Positions 1 to 12,400 of a stretch of DNA of 64,000 bases are shown in pieces. The stretch is from Mytilus californianus (Eukaryota > Mollusca > Bivalvia > Mytilida > Mytilidae). The stretch is taken from assembly GCF_021869535.1 (NCBI RefSeq), contig NW_026262690.1:11147501-11211500 (forward strand), in the 5' to 3' direction. A program made the position numbers and the translations under genes. The notes beneath the pieces were generated by a model that saw nothing but the letters and a program-made list of their open reading frames with translations, ran no database searches and was not told where the DNA came from. Every line of letters begins with the position of its first letter. The first letter of the stretch is position 1.

Positions 1-355
1 CAGGTGCAAAATATTGTTGGAAAACATTGCAATAATTTCTGGACCTATGGCGTTATCTGATGTGAAATATGGACTGTCAAAAATCAATTACATATTTTTT
101 TGTGCAATATCGATCGTTTGTGCTCTATTCAGAACCTATGTAGCTTGATTATTATCATACACATCGGTTAATAATAAGGTAAAGTATAGGTCTCTTGACG
201 TCATTCGATGAAGTTCTCATTGGTATCTTGTACATAACAAAACAAAAATAGATAAATAGAATATGCGCGCTTCTTCTTGAATTCACATCGGCATTTTATA
301 AACAAACTTTAACACATAGATAATGTATTTGTAAATCTTTTCATATTATTTTCAG
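1..355 (+). other. Intron sequence, 5' edge
   Basis: Ends in a good acceptor (ATTATTTTCAG). I see no repeat or exon here. The gene's first exon(s) must lie further left. Confidence 0.5.
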
Positions 356-416
356 ATGGCTTCAATGAGTTTGAGTTGACATCAGTCCAAGAAGTTTCAA
401 ATTCACATCAGCAGAG
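356..416 (+). CDS. ADAMTS-like exon, start of prodomain
   Basis: The acceptor ATTTTCAG precedes 356 and the donor GTAGGA follows 416. Incoming phase leaves two bases (at) to finish a codon. The exon then reads GFNEFELTSVQEVSNSHQQ and ends with ag, which joins the c at 1663 to give Ser. The sequence resembles the first conserved strand of ADAM/ADAMTS prodomains. The other frame starting ATGGCT stops quickly, so this is not taken as the start codon. Confidence 0.7.
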
Positions 417-3400
417 GTAGGATAGTTTTTCTTTGGATAGTTTTACTTTTGAAATACTTTAAGTTCAGATATTTTTTTTTCAAAAGTGGAAATTGTTCAT
501 AAGTGTATACACACATCACTACATAACCTGTTTATATAAAAGTAAGAAGATATCAATGACGCAACTATCAATCGGGGTAAAATGACCTGGATGTAAGACG
601 ATGCCCATACCGTTTAATCAGCTACAAAGGGTTTCGACATGACAAAATTTGAAACACTTCAAACAATACTAAATTGACTGCAAGCGAATAGTCTGAACAG
701 TTCTGAATCTACTGCAGTGGATGAGTGGAAGTTAACTGAAACACTGAACACGACTGAATGATTTATTGTACAGACTAATCAGAAGATGTTAAGATCAAAC
801 TGACCATTTCAGACAAGTGTTTATACAATATGTCAAGGTCAATAACAACAAACGAGTGTCTATGCAATATGTCAAGGCCAACCCCAACAGACACATGTAT
901 ATATCATATGCCTAGGTCATCAACCACAGACAAATGTCTTTATTATGTGTCAAGGTTAACAACACAAGCCAATTATATCTACCATATGTCAAGGTCAACA
1001 ACAACAAGCAAGTGTCTATACCATATGTCAAGGACCACAAAAGACAAAAGACAAAAGTTTGAACCTTATGTGAAGGTCAACCACAACAAACAAGTGCATA
1101 TACCATATGTCAAAATTAACAAAAATATGTCTAGACATATGCTTCAACCGTATAACAAGTTCAACAACAACAGACAAGTGGCTGTATCACATGTCAAGCC
1201 TATTTTCGACAAAGTGAAGAAAAAAAATAGTCAAAAGGTAAAGAAGGTATATTGTGTATTAAACACAAATCAAGGGGGAACCGCTTTTAATGTTATTCTT
1301 TATCTTAAAGTTAAGAGATTAAAACATAGCCAACAACATACGCATTAATATATGTCGGGAGAAGCTAAATGTTTAGCAGTTTCATTTTTTATCCGGATCA
1401 TTGGAAAAACATAAGTAACGTAGAACGTGCGACACAAAATCATTTTCAATTTATTTTTTAAATGCTTTTACCACTACAGTATTTGCATTGTTATCAACCA
1501 GAATACAATACCAATGAAATAGTATCAAACAATGCTTGCAGTTACAGAAAAAAAATATACATAATCCAGAGATACAGAAATCAATTTCAACCGTCTTACA
1601 TTTTATCAATAGGGCAAAAACAGAAGCATGAACTACTCAAAAAAAAAAAATTCTTATTGTAGCCTAGATGTTTCATCAATCCATCGACGAAGACGATCAG
1701 TAGACTCTACAGAATCATATGATATTGACATATCTGCATTTGGGGAATCTTACAAAATGACTCTTCAGCATACCAAGTCGGTACTTCACCCTTCGGCTAA
1801 AGTTTCCATAATAACTGATGAAGAAAAAACGGAATGGAATGGAGAACATCCGGAATGTTTTCTAATTGGAAATGTCCATTCCCATGATGGAACTGTCTCA
1901 GCATCATTTTGCGAAGAATTGGTATACAATTGTCATTTAGAATTTGGCTAATATTAAACAAAGTAGGCGCTACGTGAACTAAAAAATAATATAAAAATTA
2001 ACATTTACTCTTTAAAATTTGGAAATATTCTGCATCTGTATTTTTATAGAGTTCTCTGTTTTCACCCGAAATATATATTATGTATTACATTATTTAACCA
2101 TTGTGAAAAATGTACAAAAAAAGAAGCAAAGGATACGAAAGGGTCATTCAAACTCATAAGTCGAAAATAAAATGACAACGCCATGGCTAAAAAAGAAAAG
2201 ACAAACAGACAAACAACAGTACACAAAACACTACATAGAAAACCAAAGAATGAGCAACACGAACCTGTTAAAGGTAAGAATAAAACAATGCAAGGTGCAT
2301 AAATAAGTCTAGATTTTGTTTTCTGATACAAAAAATATGACCGCATGATCCGTTTTTGTGTAAATGTCTAGTATGTATGAACGGTTTGAAATCAAATACA
2401 CATGGGGATGGTCTTACAAGACACACGTGACAAACCCACTGCTAACAGTTTGGTTGCAATAAAGGATACAAAAGATACAGATAAGTTTGCCTCACATCTT
2501 GAATTACATCTAGAAATTGACAATGAGGGTCGGTAGAAATCAAAACTTTACGACAAAAGAGATGATTTCAGCTTCCTTATTATGAACTTTCCATTTCTAT
2601 GTAGCAACATTCCAGCAGCGCCTGCTTTCGGAATATATATCTCCCAGTTGATACGATATTCCAGGGCTTGTATTTCCTATCATGATTTCTTTGATAGAGG
2701 GTTGCTGCTCACAAGGAAGCTATTAAGCCAAGAGTTCCACGTGATGAAGTTGAAATCATCCCTTTGTAAATTTAACGGACGCCATCACGAGTTGGTTGAC
2801 CGTTATGGAATATCGTGTCACATGATAGCGAATATGTTCCAAATGTCGTTACTACAATCCCGTCCCCTTTTGCCGAATCTTACCTACCGAATTAGCCTTA
2901 TTACCGGGTGTGTACTAACATGAGCAACACGACGGTTGCCTCATGTGGAGCAGGATCTGCTTACCCTTCCGGAGCAACTGAGATCACCCCCAGGTTTTGG
3001 TGGGGTTCGTGTTGCTCAGTCATTAGTTTACTATGTTGTGTTTTGTGTAGTATTGTTTGTCTGTTGGTATTTGTCTTTCTTTAGTCATGGCGTTGTCAGT
3101 TTATTTTCGACTTATGAGTTTGAATGTCCCTTTGGTATCTTTCGCCTCTCTTTGTCTTGTTCTTAATAACTAAAACTGCACTGTAGCTACCACTGCTGAC
3201 CTCAAGTAGCATCCAATAAGTAACAACTAACCAGGTACTAGCATGATGCTATATAAATGTGTACCTTTAGTTAAATAATAGGTTAAAAGTGTGTCATCAC
3301 AAAAAGCGAGAGGCAAAACTTTAAATACTAACAGTAAATAAACCCTCACCTTAATTATTTTCATGCATATGAAACGCATAGTAAATAAAAAATTTATTCA

Positions 3401-6400
3401 TTTAGCGAGGAATGATGTCAACTAGTGACCATGAACTTCACTTTGAAGTTTTGCCACATCATATTCGAAAACGGAGTTCATTAAAGAGTGAACAACATAC
3501 AACACTTATAGCCAGAAAACGACGAGAAGATTTTATGTTCTCAGATTTTAGCCAAAAAAACGGTAAGCATCGATTTTTCTGGTAAAAATGTTTAATTTAA
3601 CATTGTGCTGGCTGTTACTTAGTAAGTAGCTACCAATAAAATGACAGCAAAATTAACATATTTTTTTCAAAAAAATACTTTGTTTTGCCTTATTTATTTG
3701 GTACCAGTTGTTTTATATCGATTGACAATGGCATAACTTGAGTTTATCAACAAGAGATGTTGTTTCCATAAGCAGCAAAAGACATAGGAAAGTTTAAATA
3801 AGAATAAGTTAATTTTGAGGACGAACCTATTCATCGAGTAACAATGGATCTAAAACAAAGTTTGCTTCTAAGCAAAACGTATCCGGTCGATCACTAAAAT
3901 AATATAAAATATTTCATGCTTTCTTTAGAATACAGCTATTTACTGCCACGCTCTGTATTAAGAATGAGTCTATCAAATTGAATATGTTTGTTAGTACTCC
4001 ATATCTATTAAGCTTACTATTCAGAGTTTTGTGAGGAACTGTATCAAAGCCTTTTCTTACTATTTCAGATGACGCTCATATTTATCAAACGGAATATAAC
4101 CATGAAAAAATAAATAAACGGTCAGTACCTTCATCTGACTTAACAATAGAATTGGCAGTGTATTGTGATGCGGACTTCTTGTCTTATAAATTACCAGCTA
4201 CTGACATGACCCGCAGAGTTGAAATCATGCTTTGCAAGTATAATGCAGTAAGTATATTCATATAATCTAATTTAATTTCAAATAATGCACTTTTGTTAAT
4301 AAATATAATTGTTCCTGTCGTTATAAGTTTTTTAAATGAACACCACATGAAGAATAGTCATACCTCGTCGTTCAAATGAAATAACAGATGATTTCATATT
4401 ATGATTAAAAATAAAAATGTTGTGTTATTAAAAAACCAATATTAAAATACTATACCATTGACCGAAATGCATAAATGCGTCAACATGGGTAAGTTATGTG
4501 TTTATGTTAAAACTCAAGCCTTGTATGTAGCCCATTGCAAGACACATATGTATGTTTATACCTTACTAACTATTCTTCTTTAATGACCTCATCCAACTTG
4601 AACTTCTTGCAAGACCAAGTAAATCGGTGACGTTTGTAATAGTTCTCGTCCTTATTATGCATATAATATTCGCACTGGACATTAAGTAAATCGAATTCCA
4701 CAAAGCAGTTGAAATATAAGTCCGTAAACAAACAGACAAACATGAGAGTTAACAAAACTGTCCGAATCGAACAAACTACAAACAAGGTAAACCGAGATGC
4801 GTCAATAGGGTAAATATCTCGAATGACTTCATTATCTATTAGCCACCATCATGGCAACATTGCAAAGTATATGTGCTGTATACATATTGTCTTATTCAAT
4901 GACCTTCCTAAAAACTATCGTTTCGGATATTGCCAATCAAAGACTTTTCATTGAAAACGATGACGCAGAGATACCATTTCTAAAACTTCAATTTGCAAAC
5001 AAAGGTCTTTTATTTTTGCAATAAACTGCATCATTAATCAGCCAAATCTAAAATTCCCCTTCTTTAAAGAATGTCTGTTACAGTCATCTCTCATAGCTAT
5101 TTAAAACCGAATGCAAGCTCTTCATTCAGATATATTCTCTTTGAATTATGTTAGCCAATGTTCTAACTCCGTAGCTGGAAACACAATTTTAGAGTAGTGA
5201 AAGTGCCTAATCGTGGTGGTTGAATCATATGTGGATACTAAAACTTGTAAATATTGGTCGAGTAGAAAGTTCGAGTCGTCGTACAATATGAAATATTTGT
5301 AATTTTTATTTTTTTCAATAGTCATCATTCTGTTAAAAACAGATTGAAAGAATTAGTTTCATGAAAGTGTGGATAATGTAGATACACATATTTTGTTGTT
5401 AAGGGAGGGATAATTCATTCATTGTAAACAAACAAAAAGCTCTCCAATAAATAAAAGCCGAAGCTGAAAGAGTCACGATGGTTGATTTGTTTATGACAAC
5501 ATATTTGTTAGTTTTGTGGGCGTGTTTTTCAACAAATAGCCGGTCTAATATTGCTCCTTGCAGTGTACTTTTCGCTAAATTAGTCCATTATTCGTATAAA
5601 TACACTTATCATATATACCAGGATTAAAAGTTTGTAAGCCAGTCGCTCGTCTCCAAATAATGACTCATCAATAATGCTCGAATAAAAAAAGTTTAAAAAG
5701 CCAAAAAAAGTTGAAGCTGAAAGGCACTGAGAACACAGCATTTTGAAAAGTTTTGTCAAAATACAGCTAAGGTAATCTTTTCCTGGGGTAAGCCATTCTT
5801 CATAAAAGATTAAATTTATGTAGAAGGATTAAACAGAACCTTTATTTTCCGCTATTTGGAGAGGTGTCCTGTCACTAAAAAATCGACGTTTGATGATTAT
5901 ATTGAGGGTATCTATCCCATCGCTCTAAAATGAAAGGATACCACAACTACAGTTTAGTCCGCTCCTTTATCTTGACATTCTTAGAAATTGACAATAAGGA
6001 TCCATTGAGGCCCAAACGTTCTGCTTTCCAATTATTATATTGACGTTTTATACGTATCAACATTCCAGCAACAACTTCAAATTGGCTGTATATCTCCAAG
6101 TTAAAGCGATGGTTAAGAGCTTGCTTTCATATCATGATTCTTATGTCATAGATGACCACGGATATGTTTCAAATGTCGAAATCAAAATCCCGTCTTCTCG
6201 ATTGTGACATCACCAGATGTGCGTCATCACCGATGTTTACTTGTCTGTTGAAAAACATTGTAAAGACAAACTGAAAGAATGAGGTTTAATATGTTTCATT
6301 ACAAAGAATGGCATACGAAGATATATTTCTTTCTTTAGGAACTTATACATAAATGTATAAGGTTTATAAAGTATTAAGTGAAAAAGAATGACCAAGGTAT

Positions 6401-9400
6401 ACACAATAGTTTATTGTAAAAACAAAAACACTATGTTTGAAAATAGGTTGTAAGCAACAGAATGTGTGCTACTAATGGAGCAGGTTCTGCATCTCATTCA
6501 AAAACACTCGAAATAACCCACTGTTTTAAAACTTGTTCTTGTTACTCATTCTTAAGTTTTTCGTTTTTTTTATACAACTTTCCCTTGCTAACTACCTGAG
6601 TTTATTCCTGAATTCGTTTGGAAAAGGTTAGAGTTTTGCGTTATTTTCAGTTTGTCTTCGGGTCAGGAATTTGTATGTACAGACCATGATGAAATAAACG
6701 TTAAAAAACATGAAGCAAGAATTCTTGACGCAATTTTACATTTCCAACTTCCCAATCTCCAATAGGAAAAACAAAGTTAATTACATCAACATTAATTTTC
6801 TGTAAATTTACTGTTCGTGAAATGTTGAAATTTTCCAAACAGTAATTTTTTTCTACCCCTAGGTATAGATTGCCTTAGCGATTTTGACACAAAGTATCGG
6901 ATTTTTATGTTTTTAATGCTCTTCATATTTGTATTTCATTTTGCTCTCCAAACGTTTGATTCGATCTCTACTGATGAGTCCTAAACGAAACGCGCGTCAG
7001 CGTACAACCTTACAAGTCTGGTATCTTTGATGAGTTTTAGTACGATTAATTGATTACTTGATAACGTACAGTTTCAAACAAATTATGTTTTTATGTTAAG
7101 AATTTAAAATCCCAAATCTTTAAATATTACAAAGAAAGATTTAACAGTAATTTAAATCTCAGGTGATTTTTTTTTGTTAACTTACATCAACTTGAAAAAA
7201 TGAAAAATTAAATAATCATATTGTCATTTATCTTGAATGGGATCAAGGGTTGAACACTTCAATATTGCACTTCGAGTTTAACGTCTTGAATTTCTTTTGA
7301 TGTACATGTATTTGATTTATTTGATATATTAGAACTTTGAGCTAACATACTTTTTTTTTACCGAATAAAATATAAAAAAAAGAAGATGGTATAATTGTCA
7401 ATGAGAGAATTCTCGACCAGAGACCAAATGACATAGAAGTTAACAATTATAGGTCAACGCACAACCTTCAACAATGAACCTAACCAACACAGCTTAGTGT
7501 CTGTTAATCTGACGATGAGGGATTGTTTGTTAGCGTCTAGTGGCAAATATAACTTGCACAATCGGATGAGAACATGATGATGTTAGTACTAAATCTACAC
7601 ACTGAGTCGGATTTCAAACATATTAATTGACAAGAAGAGACTCAACAGGAAGACATGTGGCCTAATCCGATACAAACTCAGAGCCGACCAACTGTTAAAT
7701 GTTGTATCAGCAAATACATTTTGTAAGTCCTAGGTTTCACCCGGCTATGGATTGAACAGATGACTTCCGGAATGCAAGTCAAACACAATTCTACGAGACC
7801 ATCCATATTATTACCTGGCTGTATAAGTATCGTTTAGTGGGTAAATCGGGCAACTATAAGGCTAACAATAACAAAAGCGTCTAGCATGTATGGATCTCTA
7901 TTCAAACTTTAATATCAATACGTCACACTTAGGTGACGTTACAATGAATAGCGGCAGCGAGAACGTTACGTTTATGCGTTACTTCCAACATACTGTGGGC
8001 CGCAAATGAATTACTTTACAATAAATAAAAGTGATCACAAATTAAATGATAAAAGTTCTGAGAAAATAATTAAAACTTTAAAGTCTCTATGTAATAATGT
8101 TTAACAGTCCATGGTTATTCACTTAAATGTCCATATGCTAATCACATTTACCTTAACTTTTCAAAATTTACATTTGGGGCCTCGGTGGCCGAGTGGTCTA
8201 AGTAGTTACTACTGTAATCACTAGCCAGTCAACACTGAGGTTGTGAGTTCGAACCCCGCTCGTGCGGGTGCACTCGACTCCAATCTTAATTGACTAGGAT
8301 TGTCAGGTTTTCTCCGGGCACTCCGGATTCCTCCACCAATGAAAATTGGCCGCCACGAAATAGCCAAAAAACGGTGCTTAAAAGTGGCGTTAAAACACCG
8401 AAAATTCAAAATCAAATCACAATTTACATTTAACATGCGTTAGTCCATGTTTTTATTATTTTCTTCTTTGCCTCACACTAAACTGCTCTAGTTTCAACTT
8501 CCAAAGAATTCAGTTCTAACGGATAAAGTTTGCTGATTGGACTAGATGTCACACCTGATTCGTCATGAATCTGAACTACATCTCTGACATTAATGTTCTG
8601 TGTGTTTCGACCAGTGTATCGGTAATGTTCCCTTAGCAAAGTTAAGTATTCATGTTTCCATCTTTTTGTGAAGTTTTTAAGAATTAATGATATAAACTTT
8701 GATTGTCTAGTTACTGATTCATGCGTAATGTCTTTGGCTCCTGGTTGTAAAGTACAGTCCTCAAGTCCGTTATACGGAAGCGTCTTGATTCGTCTTCCAT
8801 AAAATAAATGTGACGGAGTAAGGGGTTCGTTGTCCGTTGGATCCGATGAAACGTATGTAAGTGGGCGATCATTGAGTATACTTTCTACTTCAGTAATTAT
8901 CGTGTTGAGTGTTGCATTGTCCACCAGTACTCGTTCTTATACTTTTTTAATGCAGTTTTTTGTTAATCCTATCAATCTCTCCCACCACCCGCCGAACCAA
9001 GGTGTTCTCTTCGGGATAAATCGCCAAGTTGTTCCATAAGAATTAAGCTTCTCGGTTACATATGATGATTTTGTTAAATGTTCAATTTCTTTTGCCCCCG
9101 CAACATACGTAGACGCGTTGTCTGAAATCATCACTTTTGGGAGTTACTTTCTACTTGTAAAACGGCGAAAAGCTAAAATAAAAGCATTCTATGATAAATC
9201 CTGCACAATTTCTAAATGAACTGCTCTTGTACTAGCACAAGTAAACAGACATATGTACACTTTTTTGTTTTGTCCTTCTTTCTTATGTGTAATGGTCCTG
9301 CGAAATCCACTCCTGTAACTGTGAATGGATGGTCTTCACGAAGTCTGTCGGCTGGTAGGGTGGTGGGTCTGGAACGGGGTAGGGTCTTCCAGTTACTTTA

Positions 9401-12400
9401 CGACAAGTAACACAGCGATGCAAAGTCTTTATGTTTCGTCTGATTGCTAGAATCCAGTAATACTGTCACAAAACTGTAACAGAACTTTCTAGTCCACAAT
9501 GAAAATTTCTTGTATACGCATTTTTTATGATGAGATCGGTTAACTTGTCTTTAGAAGGCAATAAAACGGGAAACTTAGCTGATTCTAGTGTATTTGTATT
9601 GTTAATTCTTCCTCCACCACATTGTATTATATTTTCTTGATCCAAATACAGTTTGAGTTGTTTAACAAGGCTGTTTTTCGTTTGTTTCTCACTTAAGTCC
9701 TTCATTTTTTCGGCATAGTTTCTATGTTGTGAATTTCGAATTAACATTATAGACATATTCTGAATTTCCGTTTGTCTTTTCTGCAGTTTTGTATGAAGCT
9801 TAATACGTAGGCGCTTACACGGAGTAGTTTCTGATAAGAAGAAAATTGATCAATGTTGATAATTTGATGAAGTCCTATTGTATCAGCTATCATACTGGCC
9901 TCGTCCTTTTTCGTTGTTTCTACATCGTCTGTGGAAACGGAGAGAATTTGGTGATGATCATTAGGTATCCATGACGGCCATTTAGACTTGTCAGTTATCC
10001 ACTGTGGACCATGTATCCATAATTGACTATTTTTAAATTTATCGGCTGATATCCCTCTAGATAATAAGTCGACCTGGTTTGAGTCTGTCGGGTAATACCT
10101 CCATTTAAACGTCCTTGTAAGTTGCTCGATTTCTAACAAAGGCTGGTAGTTGTTTGTCAGTCTTTAGCCAGTTCAGTACTATCTGACTATCAATCCAAAG
10201 TGTCGCTTGTTCAATATAAATATGTTGCATAAGATGATTCAACAGTCTAGCTCCTATAACAAACGCAATTAATTAAAGTTTCGGAATTGTCATTTTCTTC
10301 AGTGGTGCAACTTTGTTCTTTGCCATCACTAGCGTGCTTTGATTTCCATCTGAATCTACGATATATGCACATGATCCGTAGGCCTTTAAGCTTGCATCGG
10401 TAAAAATGTGGATATGCAAGTTATTCGTGTTTAAAGTGTTGTCTATGTTACAGCGGGAAATCTCAAGTTTGGTACAATCATTCGTGTCTTTTTGTATCTG
10501 TCTCTACTGTAAAACGACGTCCGACGATAACGGTTCGTCCCAATCTACTTTCATCTCCCATATACGTTGTATCAACATTTTACTCCTAGCATTGATAGGA
10601 CTGATTATTCCGAGCGGATCGTACACTTGTGATGAATGACGGAGTATATCGCGTTTTGTTTTAATGCTATTATCTACTAAAAGTGGGTCTCTGCGTGCAA
10701 ATGTGAGTGTGTCGTTTTCTGTGTCCCATCGCAAACCAAGTATCTTGACAAGTTTGTCTTCGTCTAGCACATTTCCGGATGAGGCACGGTCTTGCAGTTC
10801 TTTGCAGTTCGAAGCCCATGAGCCTAAGTTAAAACCTGCTTTTTTCAAATACTGAAAGTGGTGTATGAAAATAGTCTAACAAATCTCTTTGTTGATTAAA
10901 GCTCGAAATAATATTGTCAACATATAAGTCTTTCTTTAACATTGCTGTCCAGTCAGTGGGGTTTTTAGTCGAATGTTTACGTATAACAGCATTTAGGATG
11001 AACGGAGAGCAAGTTGCTCCTAATAATACTGACTTGAATCTGTATGTGGTAAGTTGACTATATGGGTCATCAGGGCTACTAAACCAAAAGAACCTGTTAA
11101 CATCACGATCCTGTTCGTTAAGACCAATATTAAGAAAGGCTTTTTCTATATCAGTCGCCACGGCGTATTTATGCATTCTAAATCGGAGAAGAATCCCAGT
11201 CAAGTCATTCAAGTTTGGCGAAAGATTCATCAAACAATCATTTAAACTCGAACTAACAGGTGTAGGTTTGCATCTGTAGTCAAATACAATTCTGATTGGC
11301 GTGGTTGACGACTCTTTACGTACATGATGGTGAGGTATGTAATGAACCTTTGTGTTGGTTGATCGTTCATCAACTCTCTCACGTTTTTCTTGTTCATTTA
11401 TAATCTGTCCGTACTTCTGTAAAAGTGTAGGTTCACGACTAAGACGCTTAATGACATTTTCTGTTCTCCGTTGAGCAATACTTCTGTTGTCTAGTAAGGT
11501 AGGGTGTTCCTCCTTCCAAGGTAACTTAGCAACATATCTGTTTCCATGGTACATTGAATGCCTGAATTTACTTGCGCTATGGCAGCTTTTAGTAATACAT
11601 TGATCTGTGCCTGTGAGTGAAGAACTGTGCCCGTTTCCTTCGCGTTGTGTTGTGTTTCCTGAATTGTGCTAATATTTACATTAGCGTTACTCTGTTTTTC
11701 ATCTTGTTGTACCTCTTTGCATAAACTAGTATGATGCCGTTTTTTTACATTTCCTGCAATTTTGGTGTGATTTGCAATCAGCTACATTGTGATGTCCAAG
11801 ACAGTTAAAACACAAACGATACATTTTAACAATAGAAATCCTTGCTTTGTGTTCAATTATCTTAGTGCAGTCAACGGGGGCGTGTGATTCATTACAAAAA
11901 ACGCATGACATTACGTTCACTTGTCTGCTTACTGGTTTAGTACGTACCTTTGCATTGGTATGAAAGGCTGATGTAGCGGTTTGAGTTTCCGTCAGATCAG
12001 CGGAATTGCCTTCCTCATAATGTTGAGTTCGTGACATATTATTTGTCGTAGTTCATTTAATTGCCAACTAGTTGAACCATGGTGTCTTGTAAGATTTATG
12101 CGTACGTCTCCCGGTAACTTTTAAATATGATAGTGAACAATAATGAGCCATAGGTATCTGCTGTCTGATCAAGGGATTCTAACCCATGTACATATGTTTC
12201 AATTTTGTCGTAATAATTGCGTAAACTCTGTAGGGTATTCTTGAGTGACGGATTTCAAGTAATGCGTATACCTATATATAATGGTTGTACTATATAGGGC
12301 AGTTGTTAACAACTAGATACTAGTGCAATAAAGAATTTGTTAATGTTAAAAAAAAAGTAATGCGTTCATGTACTTTTGCGTGATTTTGTGAACTTGTCCA

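Noticed and set aside
830-1348. 172-codon open frame with a 13-residue repeat
   Set aside because: It is the translation of a 39-bp minisatellite in an intron; a period divisible by three keeps the frame open by chance.
7735-7800. Possible SINE B box (GTTCAATCC on the minus strand)
   Set aside because: An isolated short match without an A box or a second copy in the window.
8172-8260. A true tRNA gene
   Set aside because: A and B boxes are present, but the sequence lacks a full cloverleaf and is followed by a SINE body that recurs at 55308.
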